The position numbers and the translations under genes are program-made. A DNA stretch of 64,000 bases, from assembly GCF_023101765.2 (NCBI RefSeq), contig NC_064231.1, positions 4,664,501 to 4,728,500 on the forward strand, read 5' to 3'. This document shows, in pieces, positions 11,861 through 22,410 of this stretch. The stretch is from Spodoptera frugiperda (taxonomy: Eukaryota; Arthropoda; Insecta; Lepidoptera; Noctuidae). The number at the start of each line of letters is the position of its first letter. The first letter of the stretch is position 1. The notes beneath the pieces were generated by a model. That model saw only the letters and a program-made list of their open reading frames with translations, was not told the DNA's origin and ran no database searches.

Positions 11861-12729
11861 TATGTGATATTGTAGTCAACTTTTTTGGCCACATTAAGGT
11901 TTAACGTTAATGCCCAGTATCGCGGTAATTATTGCAATATTTTTTACCGCATTAAAGAGGTTGGCTACACTTCAACCGTCATCACGTTCCCTGTTGGCGT
12001 TTCATGAATGCAAATTTATGTAACTTTGACCATTTGCAAATTGTCCCGTTATGCTAACTACGGTTATCGTCTATTATGGCGATAATTAATGGCATTTCCC
12101 GTTAATGTGGCCCAAACATCAGAAATAAACAACTATGAGTATTATATTGCGGTATATTTTTTTAAACAGAATAAACCGTTTATTCTATTGCTTGTTAAGT
12201 TAGTTTTTAAGTTTATTAGATAAATCTTTTTTTCTTTCTCTTTCTTTCTTTCTATTGTATTAAACTCTTCACCGGTTAGATTAAATTAGAACTTCAGTTC
12301 TTTAATTTGTCTGTGAATGTTACTACATAATTATTTCCTAAAATAATAAATCGCTCATATCTTGTAGAATACGCCCATTTAAATTCTACTAATCGATCGT
12401 ATGAAGTTGGTCTAATTGGCGAAAACTTTGGAACGACTGCTTTCAAATTAATTGTTATAAACTAATATTGATTGGATTGCACAGTTGACGCGGTTTCGAA
12501 AGTTAATCAGGCGATTTTTAAAGTAGTTTTAGTTTAGCGGTTTCATTTATGTGCATTTCTAAATCTAGTAGAATAGTAAAAACACTAAATGCACTAAATA
12601 ACGGCGTGACATCACGGCCTCGCAGAAAACTGTTTTGAAACATGCGTATGCTGAATTTCGCCGAGCAAGTGGGGTTGAAGGGGGCCCTCATAATTTTTGT
12701 ACCAAAGATTTAATTTTCGAAAATTGACT

Positions 12730-13119
12730 TATACAGGGTGTAACAAAATACCCATATACATCAAGAAGCACTGAAGAATACAGGTTGAATAGAATCTCTA
12801 CAAAAAGTTTCACCTTAAAATACGACAAAAAAAATTGGTATCAAATACTTGGTGTCGCATGGTTCTTGATTTTAAAATCATACAAACGTGTCACAACACT
12901 ACAGGGGTCATGCGCTAATATTACGAAACATTTCTTCTGTTAATCTGATCGCCTAGTACCTGTCTACCTAATTTTGATTCGCATGGCGGCGGTATTGGAA
13001 ATATTCATAACTTCGATCCAAGAAAATATGAGTTTAAAAAACCCTTCCCGTATCGTTTGTTATGTTATCGAGAAACCGTGCACTTGATATTATACCCCCT
13101 TTTTGTTACATCTTGTATA
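12730..13119. mobile_element. 390-bp MITE with imperfect TATACA..TGTAACAAAA ends
   Basis: Left end TATACAGGGTGTAACAAAA; right end, read in reverse complement, TATACAAGATGTAACAAAAA. There is no coding sequence inside, and TA borders fit a Tc1/mariner-type origin (inference). Confidence 0.6.
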
Positions 13120-13182
13120 TGAAATAACTATAAAATAAGATTCCCTAGTAATCTTACTTAATCCTTTGTATGCTGGAACGTA

Positions 13183-13400
13183 CATCTACGCGAGAAACTA
13201 TGTGTCGCATATACATAATTGATGATATGTATGATTATTACTCAATAACATCAAAACGACTGAAAACTGAAGGGTTCGAGATGAAATTAGGGACAGAGGT
13301 AGATTATAGTTTGGCTTTGGAATAACACGTAAGCTAATTTTTAGCTCACGAAAATGCGGGGAAACCAGCTCGCAGATAATATGTAATATAAAACAATTCA
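13183..13400 (-). repeat. Degenerate dispersed repeat
   Basis: Shares TTACTCAAT(A/T)AC(A/G)TC and GATGAAATT with 23700-23995, in the same order, and ends with a GGAATAACAC stretch. It belongs to the widespread moth repeat that carries 'fallen' target-finding text. Bases 13401-14914 contain no feature I can support. Confidence 0.4.
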
Positions 13401-14914
13401 TTACCTACACATAAATCAAAATGCCTGCCTATGACTATCGATATAAAAACGCATCGGTTTCTGTTCAGAGACCGACGTCTGTCATGTACCAGTAACACGT
13501 CAATTAGGCGCCCCCTAGTGATTATTATTCACACACGGACGACCCCAACATCTGGTACTAATGATGGTGACACGTGACCCCAAGGGATGTTCCACATTTT
13601 TACTGTTGCCTGCCAAAAAAATTGATCCTGATTTAATATTGGTGCATGTGAATTTGTTTTTAATTGACTGTGAATAAGGAAATGACGAAATCGTCTAATC
13701 GTTATCGTCATTTCTGCCAACTGATGTACAATAAAAGTAATATTAAGTATTTACTAAATCAATATCAAGTTATCATTTTTACTAAGTAGTCATTGTAGAT
13801 TTTTTTATAGATTATACCTTCTTCTTTAAGGGAAGGTAATAGTTACTTGTAGATTGAAAATGGTGGACATTCATTAGTATATTAAGGTTCGTTTATATAC
13901 CTCTTAATAATACTGAATACCTTTTTTTAGCTTAAAAATAATGTTTGGTTAAAAACAATAATTAATAAAGAAATTATTCAGGAAAATTATAACAGCATTT
14001 TAATAAACCACATTATAATAATCATTTTATTACTAACACATTACTCCTGCGATTTAAATAAACTACTTACTAATATAAATAAAAATCACTTGGTAAAATA
14101 TTTCCCTGTAGTTAGTAAAATATGAAATGCCGTGACTGAACGCGTGACCGCCAGGAAAACGATAATTATCTCGTTCAATCTGCCGCTACCGTTTACCAAA
14201 ATAAAATGGCCACTGCATAGCAGATAGCCCATACAATTTTGTTCCCTTCACTGATAATACGCAGGTCAAACAGAATTGGACTTTTGTATCCCGATTGCAT
14301 AGATACAGGTAGTTTGAAAATAAGATAATAAATTGAATTAATTTTAATTTATAGGGAATTGATTTTTTTACTCAATCCAAAATCATTCTTTATACAATAG
14401 TTGCGACCCATGTCCATAATATTCCTAAATAACCTACATCATTATGGCTCTTCTGTGGTCAAGAAACATGGAGCTGATTCCACAGAATTTAAAACTTGAT
14501 TAATTTAATTAGGTACGTGTGGTCTGTGGATAAGTACTACTTGTAGTTTCATTTAAGTCATATGAGTGATCTCCATGCTGTATATGGTGTACCAAAGTTC
14601 AGGTAAAATAGTATAACATTGTTTTCTTTTCGAGATCCAACTGAAAATTTTTAATATAAAATGTACAACCACCTGTATACTGTCAGTTCTGCAACATGGC
14701 TACGGCGCGCGCTGTCAAACGCACGCCAAAATTTTTACATCGCTTCACTTGGTATTTATTATCTGTAGCTGTTATATTTTCGTCGGGAGTACTATGTATG
14801 AAAATTGGTTTTATTAGTCAAATAGTTAATTATTTTTTACTGTATTAATAGCTTTTACAACATTTTAAATTATATTTTTTCAGTAATTTTACCTTAGATA
14901 ATTTTATACACACA

Positions 14915-15185
14915 CACAACGTTACACTTTTTATCCCCAAAGGGGTACGCAGAGGTGTACATTACGACATGTAATGTAAACCCACTTTTCACCATTTGTG
15001 TTATAAGTCCCATGTAATAGGGGGTGACCCTATTGCCATATACCGGACACAGTTCCAGACTCCGTGCTACTACTGAGATATTTCGAAAAATTGAAAAAAG
15101 CTCAGCAATACCCGACCAAAGAATTAAACCTGAGACCCCTCGTCCGGCAGCCGCACTTCGAACCACTCCACCAACGAAGCAGACC
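14915..15185 (-). repeat. tRNA-derived SINE (family 1)
   Basis: Minus-strand copy from TTTTTATCCCCAAAGGGGTA at the left to the tRNA-like head near 15180. The LTR element is inserted about 10 bases beyond its 5' end. Confidence 0.65.
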
Positions 15186-15196
15186 AATTATAATTC

Positions 15197-15430
15197 TGTT
15201 AGGTTTCGAAATTATATTAAAGAACCATAGTATTATTTTTAGTCGGGTATCGATTTTGTGATATGTTAACACTGGTCACATGACCATCGGTATTTTCGAA
15301 AAATGTCAGTTGGTGATTTTCGACGGTCAACTCGGCCTATTTGCTCGCGGGCAGCATCGAAGACGGACGTGTTGTATATTGTACCAAGGTAAATAATTAT
15401 AATCTATTCCAATCAATCTGAGTTTTATTA
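15197..15430 (+). repeat. 5' LTR
   Basis: Begins TGTTAGGTTTCGAAATTA and ends GAGTTTTATTA, 234 bp. It differs from the 3' LTR by several substitutions and has about 17 extra bases near 15347-15385 (GGGCAGCATCGAAGACGG region). Confidence 0.85.
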
Positions 15431-15633
15431 CATTTCAGAAGTGGGATCTACCTGCTTACTGTTAATATTTTCTTAATAATAGTCTTATAATATACTAACT
15501 GCTTGTTTAGAATCTTGATTAATAAGCTGATAGAAATAACCTCACCGATATAAATTCGGAATACCCACCGCTTATTTTATTACAGTTTATCAGCAAAAGC
15601 TAGTTTCTTGTTTTAGTAAAGTCGAATAGTTAC

Positions 15634-18600
15634 ATGTCTACGTTTACAAGTTCCAGAACAACGATGCCACGTGCAAGTGAAACCTCTACGCGCCGGTGTT
15701 TGAGAACGCCTACCCGCGAAGAAGTAGAACGGAGTGTGGAGTCCAGTAGGAGAAGTCGCAGCCGCACGCGCCGCGACGAAAACGAGCACCGCAGCCGCAG
15801 TCACGTGCGCACCCCGGAACACGAGCACAGGCGTGACAGCGCCCGACGACTGGAAGCCGAGTTGGATCACCAGCGTGCCAGACTACGTGTGTTGGAAAGC
15901 CAACTGAGCCGGGAGCGCAGCATGCGGCAACAGTCTACCCGTCGATCTGATGTCCAGCATCGAGCGACGAGCGGCGAGAGGTCGCGTGTTGGAGATCGAA
16001 GTTTACCTCGAGAACGCAGCCCCACACCGCGGAGTAAAAGGTCAGACAGTCCAATTCTTACTTCTAAGGATATTATGAAGTTTATTAACTCAATTAGTAA
16101 TATGAAATCTCAATCCCAGCCGCAAACAATGGCATCTCCAATGTCAAGTGCCAGTAATATTAATCACAAAAATATCCTACCCGATTTTGACCCTTCTTCC
16201 AAGAGTCAGCGCATAGACATTTGGCTCAAAAAGGTCAACGAGTGTGCCACTGTTTACGGGTGGGATGAAAGAACTATCATCCACTTTGCTATGCAAAAAC
16301 TACAAGGATTGGCCAAAACGTGGTATGAAAGTTTGAACTCCATCCTATTTAGTTGGGATGAGTGGCAAGGCAAGTTGTTGAGTGCTTTTCCGTTTGAACA
16401 AAATTATGGCCAATCCTTGGAAGACATGATTAGGAGAAAGAGCAAATTTAGTGAACCCCTTGAAGTGTATTATTATGAAAAACTGGCTCTCCTGAACCGA
16501 TGCGATATCGAAGGCAAGCGTGCAGTGGAATGCATTATCCATGGTTTGAGCGACAAGACAATGAAGTCTAGCGCCAATGCGTTACGTTGTACTCAACCTG
16601 ACCAGCTATTACAATTTGTTATGAGCAATAAGGACCCCTCACAATCTTTAGATCGCAGCAATTTTAAAGGTCAATATGCTTCTACGTCAGAGTCTTTAAC
16701 CAATAAAAGCTCATTCAGTCGAACGTCTAAAGTTAATAACAACAATTCTCACTATGAACTGTTTTGTTTCAACTGCAAGGAGAAAGGACATCCCTATCTG
16801 AAGTGCCCTAAACCGTTGATCCAATGTGCGAAATGCCGTAGGGTTGGTCACAAAACCGAAAATTGCGCTATCAACCTTGGAAACAATAACAAGACTGATA
16901 ACGTTCAGAAAACAATGTGCATTTTAACATCGTCGCCAAATTCAAAGTTCTTGAAAGATTGTATAATAAATGATATACCGGTGAAATCCTTTGTAGACTT
17001 GGGTAGCGAAGTCACGCTTCTTACTCACTCTTTAGCTGCCACCTTAAATCTAAAATACAATAGCCCGCCCTTGCCTTTGAGAGGATTTGGTAATGACATA
17101 GTGCACTCCTCGGGAGGTGTGGATGTAGAGTTGAGTGTAGATGGTGTGAGAGGACGCGTGAGGTGTCAGGTAGTCGATGATAGTTTTCTTGACTTACCCT
17201 TGTTGATAGGACAGTCGTTCACAGAACAACCCCATGTTATTGTTTACAAAAATGCGCTGGAACTGAAGTTCCTTAACGACAATTATGAGTTTGAATTTCC
17301 CAGACTTGATTTCGATGACAATAAACCTGTCACTATAATAGTCCCTTTCGATGTTGACATTTACGGCCCCGCCTTAGTTAAGGCTCACGTAGATACCGTC
17401 ACAAATGGAGATATTTTGGTAAGTGGTAAGGTTATCGGGAAACCGAATCAACAATTTAGTATTAATGGAGGGGTATATCGAGTTACAAACAGTTTATTTT
17501 ACATATACATAACACCATTATCAGAGTTTTGCCAATTGCGAGGGGGGCTTACCATAGGACGAGCTACCAAGATCCAGATAGTTAGACAAATATTAAGCAC
17601 ATCAATGAATGCGCCTGTGGACGAAACCAGTACTATTGACGAGAGTCAAGTGAAAATAGGCAGTACGGTCAATGAATCACAGCGGCGACAGTTGATGAGC
17701 TTACTCTCTAAGTACAAACATTGTTTTGCCTCAAGTCTGAAGGAATTAGGATGCACGACCATAGCTGAGATGAAAATCGAACTAAATAGTAAACGTCCGG
17801 TTGTTTACCGCCCCTATAGATTAGCGCATAAGGAACGCGGACAAGTGAGAGAGATGATAGGTGAGATGTTAGAGTCCGGTATAATAAGGGAATCGGTCTC
17901 GGATTTTGCGAGCCCTATTATATTAGTACGTAAAAAGGATGGTGGACAGAGATTGTGTGTTGACTATAGGCTTTTAAATTCCATTACGGTCAAAGAGCGA
18001 TACCCGATGCCGATTATAGAGGATGAGATTGCTCGTCTTTCCGGCCAGGGTTACTTCATAACTTTGGACCTTTTTTCAGGGTACTACCAGGTCCCTATTT
18101 CTGAATGTTCCAAATCGTTTACTTCGTTTGTAACCCCGGATGGCCAATATGAATTTAATCGTATGCCATTCGGGTTGGCAAATGCACCAGCTGTTTTTCA
18201 GCGCATGATGAATAGAGTTCTAGGGTCTGCTAGGTTTACCGAGGCTATGGTCTACATCGATGATGTCTTAATCTACGGGAAAAGTGTGGAAGAATGTTTG
18301 GAACGGTTTGAGAGAGTGATACAGCTAATAGAGAAGGCAAATTTATCCCTTAACTTAGCGAAGTGCGAATTTCTCCAGGATAAAATTAATTATTTAGGAT
18401 ACGAAATAAGCACCGCTGGTGTTCGGCCCGGTGATAAGAAAGTCCAGTCTGTCGTAGATTTTCCTTGCCCCACTAATGCACATTCGGTTCGCCAATTTCT
18501 CGGATTAGTAGGGTACTTCAGAAAATTCATCAGAAATTTCGCGTCCGTCGCACACCCTTTGAATAAATTACTTAGAAAGGGTGTTGAATGGGTCTGGTCC

Positions 18601-20427
18601 GAGGATCAGGACGAGGCTTTTAGGGCACTTAAAGGTACCCTAGTCGACAGACCGATTCTGGCGATTTATGATTCAGCTGCAGATACAGAATTGCACACCG
18701 ACGCAAGCAGAATAGGAATAGGTGGGATATTACTTCAGCGTACAGGCACTTCTGACCCTTTCAGGCCTGTAGCATTTTACAGTAGGCAAACTTCTCCGGA
18801 AGAGAAAAATTTCCACGCCTTTGAGCTTGAGACACTGGCAGTGGTATGTTCTCTTAAGAAATTTCGGGTTTACCTATTAGGCCAAAACTTTAAGATAGTT
18901 ACAGACTGTAGCGCCTTGCGTTCAACGTTCTCAAAACGTGATATGATCCCACGTATAGCTCGTTGGTGGCTACTGTTACAGGAATTTCAATGTACAGTAG
19001 AATACCGAGCTGGTACCAAAATGGCACATGTAGATGCCCTGTCGCGGAATCCGGGCAATTTGATTGGTGACACAGACGAGTTTGAGCAATATCCATGTGT
19101 TATGCAGATTAGTAGCGATGACTGGCTTCATACATTGCAGATAGGAGATTCGGAACTCCGACGAACACGGGATATACTTACTAGCGATATAGACGCTGAC
19201 AGTTTAAAACATATAAAAGAAAACTTTTTGATTAAGGACAATAGATTGTATAAATGTTTGAATGGCGATAAAAATAATTTACGCTGGGTAGTACCAAAGG
19301 GTGCAAGGTGGCAACTTTGCCGCATGAACCACGATGATATCGGGCATTTTGGTGTAGAAAAGACATTAGAACGCATTAAGAAAACTTATTGGTTCCCCAA
19401 GATGTCTCGTTTCATTAAGAAGTATGTTCAGGCATGTCTCGAATGCGCCTACTCAAAGAAAACTACAGTTGCTGAGGGCCATCTGCACCCCATCACAAAA
19501 GTAGAAGTGCCTTTCCATACGCTCCATGTTGACCACCTTGGACCCTTTGTTCGTTCGAAATCCGGGAATTCCTACTTATTAGTGATAGTGGACGCCTTTA
19601 CCAAATTTGTTTTTGTTAAACCGGTGCGAAACACTAAAACACAAACAGCCGTTAAAGTTTTTGAAGATATTTTCTGTACATTTAGAATACCCGATCGTGT
19701 GATTAGTGATCGAGGTACCTGCTTTACGTCCCATGCATTTAAGCGTTATTGCATAGATAGAGGCATTAGGCATATTTTGAATGCGGTTGCTAGCCCGAGA
19801 GCCAACGGTCAGGTAGAACGGTACAACCGAACAGTACTGAATTCCCTGACCGCCCAAAATCTAAACTTTGATGAGAGGAATTGGGATGATAAGGTAGGCA
19901 AGGTACAATGGGGAATGAATAATACTCGCCAAAAGACGACAGGCAGAACGCCGGCAGAAGTCATGTTCGGATTGAAAATGAACTCGGAAATCAGACCTAT
20001 GCTTAATGAACTAGTCCGAGAAAGTAACGAAGAATTAGACACAGAACTATTGAGAGAATCTGTCAAGGATAGGATTGATACCGAACAAGAAAAACAGAAA
20101 TCCGCTCATGACGAAAACCGGCGCCCTGCGCGTGTTTACGGAGAGGGTGATCTTGTAAAGATTACAAGAACTTCTTTTGCAACTGATGGCAAAAGCAAGA
20201 AACTGATTCCCCCTTATGTCGGACCTTACCGCGTAATAGAAGTCCTAGGTAACGACCGCTATAGACTGGCTGCAATACCCGGTTTGAGCAGTACCAAAAA
20301 TAAACGCAAGACCACTGTAGCTGCTGATCGCATGTTGCCATGGGTTCATGTAGCCGCCTTAGATGTCAATAAGGATAGTGATAACGATGATACTAGTAGT
20401 TTTGACGACGAGGAAATAGATGAATGA
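15634..20427 (+). CDS. Gag-Pol polyprotein of the gypsy-type element, 1597 residues
   Basis: One uninterrupted frame. Residues 1-130 are Arg/Ser/Glu-rich, the end probably coiled-coil. Two zinc knuckles follow from residue 378 (CFNCKEKGHPYLKC, then CAKCRRVGHKTENC). The protease motif is DLGS at 455-458, in place of the usual D-T/S-G. Reverse transcriptase carries YIDD at 874-877. RNase H has TDAS with Asp1023. Integrase has an HHCC zinc finger from His1233 and the D-D-35-E triad Asp1300, Asp1359, Glu1395. Gag and Pol are in a single frame, so no frameshift is needed; Gag would have to be released by cleavage or by a second message. ATG at 15634 lies 203 bases after the LTR. Belongs to the Ty3/gypsy group; the lineage (for example mag) is not certain. 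Confidence 0.95.
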   Translation: MSTFTSSRTTMPRASETSTRRCLRTPTREEVERSVESSRRSRSRTRRDENEHRSRSHVRTPEHEHRRDSARRLEAELDHQRARLRVLESQLSRERSMRQQSTRRSDVQHRATSGERSRVGDRSLPRERSPTPRSKRSDSPILTSKDIMKFINSISNMKSQSQPQTMASPMSSASNINHKNILPDFDPSSKSQRIDIWLKKVNECATVYGWDERTIIHFAMQKLQGLAKTWYESLNSILFSWDEWQGKLLSAFPFEQNYGQSLEDMIRRKSKFSEPLEVYYYEKLALLNRCDIEGKRAVECIIHGLSDKTMKSSANALRCTQPDQLLQFVMSNKDPSQSLDRSNFKGQYASTSESLTNKSSFSRTSKVNNNNSHYELFCFNCKEKGHPYLKCPKPLIQCAKCRRVGHKTENCAINLGNNNKTDNVQKTMCILTSSPNSKFLKDCIINDIPVKSFVDLGSEVTLLTHSLAATLNLKYNSPPLPLRGFGNDIVHSSGGVDVELSVDGVRGRVRCQVVDDSFLDLPLLIGQSFTEQPHVIVYKNALELKFLNDNYEFEFPRLDFDDNKPVTIIVPFDVDIYGPALVKAHVDTVTNGDILVSGKVIGKPNQQFSINGGVYRVTNSLFYIYITPLSEFCQLRGGLTIGRATKIQIVRQILSTSMNAPVDETSTIDESQVKIGSTVNESQRRQLMSLLSKYKHCFASSLKELGCTTIAEMKIELNSKRPVVYRPYRLAHKERGQVREMIGEMLESGIIRESVSDFASPIILVRKKDGGQRLCVDYRLLNSITVKERYPMPIIEDEIARLSGQGYFITLDLFSGYYQVPISECSKSFTSFVTPDGQYEFNRMPFGLANAPAVFQRMMNRVLGSARFTEAMVYIDDVLIYGKSVEECLERFERVIQLIEKANLSLNLAKCEFLQDKINYLGYEISTAGVRPGDKKVQSVVDFPCPTNAHSVRQFLGLVGYFRKFIRNFASVAHPLNKLLRKGVEWVWSEDQDEAFRALKGTLVDRPILAIYDSAADTELHTDASRIGIGGILLQRTGTSDPFRPVAFYSRQTSPEEKNFHAFELETLAVVCSLKKFRVYLLGQNFKIVTDCSALRSTFSKRDMIPRIARWWLLLQEFQCTVEYRAGTKMAHVDALSRNPGNLIGDTDEFEQYPCVMQISSDDWLHTLQIGDSELRRTRDILTSDIDADSLKHIKENFLIKDNRLYKCLNGDKNNLRWVVPKGARWQLCRMNHDDIGHFGVEKTLERIKKTYWFPKMSRFIKKYVQACLECAYSKKTTVAEGHLHPITKVEVPFHTLHVDHLGPFVRSKSGNSYLLVIVDAFTKFVFVKPVRNTKTQTAVKVFEDIFCTFRIPDRVISDRGTCFTSHAFKRYCIDRGIRHILNAVASPRANGQVERYNRTVLNSLTAQNLNFDERNWDDKVGKVQWGMNNTRQKTTGRTPAEVMFGLKMNSEIRPMLNELVRESNEELDTELLRESVKDRIDTEQEKQKSAHDENRRPARVYGEGDLVKITRTSFATDGKSKKLIPPYVGPYRVIEVLGNDRYRLAAIPGLSSTKNKRKTTVAADRMLPWVHVAALDVNKDSDNDDTSSFDDEEIDE

Positions 20428-20740
20428 AATATTTGTGATTTATAAACACGGTATTATTAAATGAATTCATATAGTAATTTATACACTTGATTAGTAGGTA
20501 TTTTTGGATATTTTATTGATTTTGTTTATGTGTCCGTTGAGATATTATATTTATATTTTATTTACAATTGTTAAAATCTATATATACAATGTACATTAAG
20601 TATAAAATAATTACGTTATTGTTTGGATAAATACAAAATACTGAAGACTAATTTGTAACTTCAATGATATTTATGTGATACCGTTATGTTATGATTGGAA
20701 ATGAAATAAATTGTGTTATTTTAAGTTATTCGTTTTGTCG

Positions 20741-21930
20741 TTTGTGAGAAGGAGGGCTTACTGCTTCCGTGACCTGAGTATGATTTTATATGTATGTATT
20801 TATTGTTTGTGAGAAGGAGGGTTCACAAACACAGGCACCTCGGTATGTGAGAAGGAGGGCTCACTGCTTCCGTGACCTGATGATGATTTTATATGTATGT
20901 ATTTATTTATCGTTTGTGAGAAGGATGGTTCACAAACACAGGCACCTCGGTATGTGAGAAGGAGGGCTCACTGCTTCCGTGACCTGATGATGATTTTATA
21001 TGTATGTATTTATTTATCGTTTGTGAGAAGGATGGTTCACAAACACAGGCACCTCGGTATGTGAGAAGGAGGGCTCACTGCTTCCGTGACCTGAGTATGA
21101 TTTTATATGTATGTATTTATTGTTTGTGAGAAGGAGGGTTCACAAACACAGGCACCTCGGTATGTGAGAAGGAGGGCTCACTGCTTCCGTGACCTGATGA
21201 TGATTTTATATGTATGTATTTATTGTTTGTGAGAAGGAGGGTTCACAAACACAGGCACCTCGGTATGTGAGAAGGAGGGCTCACTGCTTCCGTGACCTGA
21301 TGATGATTTTATATGTATGTATTTATTGTTTGTGAGAAGGAGGGTTCACAAACACAGGCACCTCGGTATGTGAGAAGGAGGGCTCACTGCTTCCGTGACC
21401 TGAGTATGATTTTATATGTATGTATTTATTGTTTGTGAGAAGGAGGGTTCACAAACACAGGCACCTCGGTATGTGAGAAGGAGGGCTCACTGCTTCCGTG
21501 ACCTGATGATGATTTTATATGTATGTATTTATTGTTTGTGAGAAGGAGGGTTCACAAACACAGGCACCTCGGTATGTGAGAAGGAGGGCTCACTGCTTCC
21601 GTGACCTGAGTATGATTTTATATGTATGTATTTATTGTTTGTGAGAAGGAGGGTTCACAAACACAGGCACCTCGGTATGTGAGAAGGAGGGCTCACTGCT
21701 TCCGTGACCTGATGATGATTTTATATGTATGTATTTATTGTTTGTGAGAAGGAGGGTTCACAAACACAGGCACCTCGGTATGTGAGAAGGAGGGCTCACT
21801 GCTTCCGTGACCTGATGATGATTGTATATGTATTTATTTATTGTTTGTGAGAAGGAGAGCTCACTGCTTCCGTGATCTGATGATGATTGTATATGTATTT
21901 ATTTATCGTTTGTGAAAAGGATGGCTCACT
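20741..21930 (+). repeat. 3' minisatellite of the LTR element, ~12 copies of ~103 bp
   Basis: CTGCTTCCGTGACCTGA recurs at 20761, 20864, 20971, 21078, 21181, 21284, 21387, 21490, 21593, 21696, 21799 and 21864: periods of 103 (eight times), 107 (twice) and 65 (last). Every unit holds two hairpins with the same purine loop: GTGA-GAAGGAGGG-CTCAC and TTTGTGA-GAAGGAGGG-TTCACAAA. The last units degenerate. Bases 20428-20740 and 21931-22187 are AT-rich untranslated sequence. Confidence 0.9.
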
Positions 21931-22187
21931 AGTTAAGTTACTAATATAATACGATGTTATTTAATGTTCAATGTTTTGAGAAAGAGTTTAAGTGGATTGT
22001 AATTTATTCAATTTTTTTTTTTTCTATTTGTTTGTTTGTAAGAACCTTGAGTTGATGATAATTATATTTTGATGTTAATGTGCAATGAATTGTGAGTCCG
22101 AATTCGATGCTAGCCGAGTGTTAGGTTATACATAGCAGTTATTTTGTCTGCGTGCATGGGGACATGCACGACGTCAGGATGGTCGAG

Positions 22188-22404
22188 TGTTAGGTTTCGA
22201 AATTATATTAAAGAACCATAGTATTATTTTAGTCGGGTATCGATTTTGTGATATGTCAACACTGATCACATGACCATCGGTATTTTCGAACAAATATGAT
22301 TTGGGGGATTTTCGACGGTCAACTCGGCCTATTTGCTCGGGCTAGTAGTATAGTGTACCAAGGTAAATAATTATAATCTATTCCAATCAATCTGAGTTTT
22401 ATTA
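22188..22404 (+). repeat. 3' LTR
   Basis: Begins TGTTAGGTTTCG and ends GAGTTTTATTA, 217 bp. Its divergence from the 5' LTR means that the insertion is not very recent, unless recombination has mixed copies. Confidence 0.85.
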
Positions 22405-22410
22405 TAATTC

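Larger units (their letters stand above)
15197..22404 (+). mobile_element. Full-length Ty3/gypsy-type LTR retrotransposon
   Basis: Two LTRs (15197-15430 and 22188-22404) enclose one long Gag-Pol frame, and the whole is flanked by the 6-bp duplication TAATTC (15191-15196 and 22405-22410). Gene order is Gag, protease, reverse transcriptase, RNase H, integrase, the order of Ty3/gypsy. There is no envelope frame. Between the pol stop and the 3' LTR lies a 1.2-kb minisatellite. I see no purine run right before the 3' LTR and no certain primer-binding site after the 5' LTR (GTGGGATCT at 15440 is the only candidate). It appears structurally intact. Confidence 0.92.

Noticed and set aside
19128..20066. 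Antisense frames across the integrase region
   Set aside because: Shadows of the Gag-Pol frame on the other strand.
20741..21930. CRISPR-like array
   Set aside because: Long tandem units without unique spacers, in an animal LTR element; it is a minisatellite.
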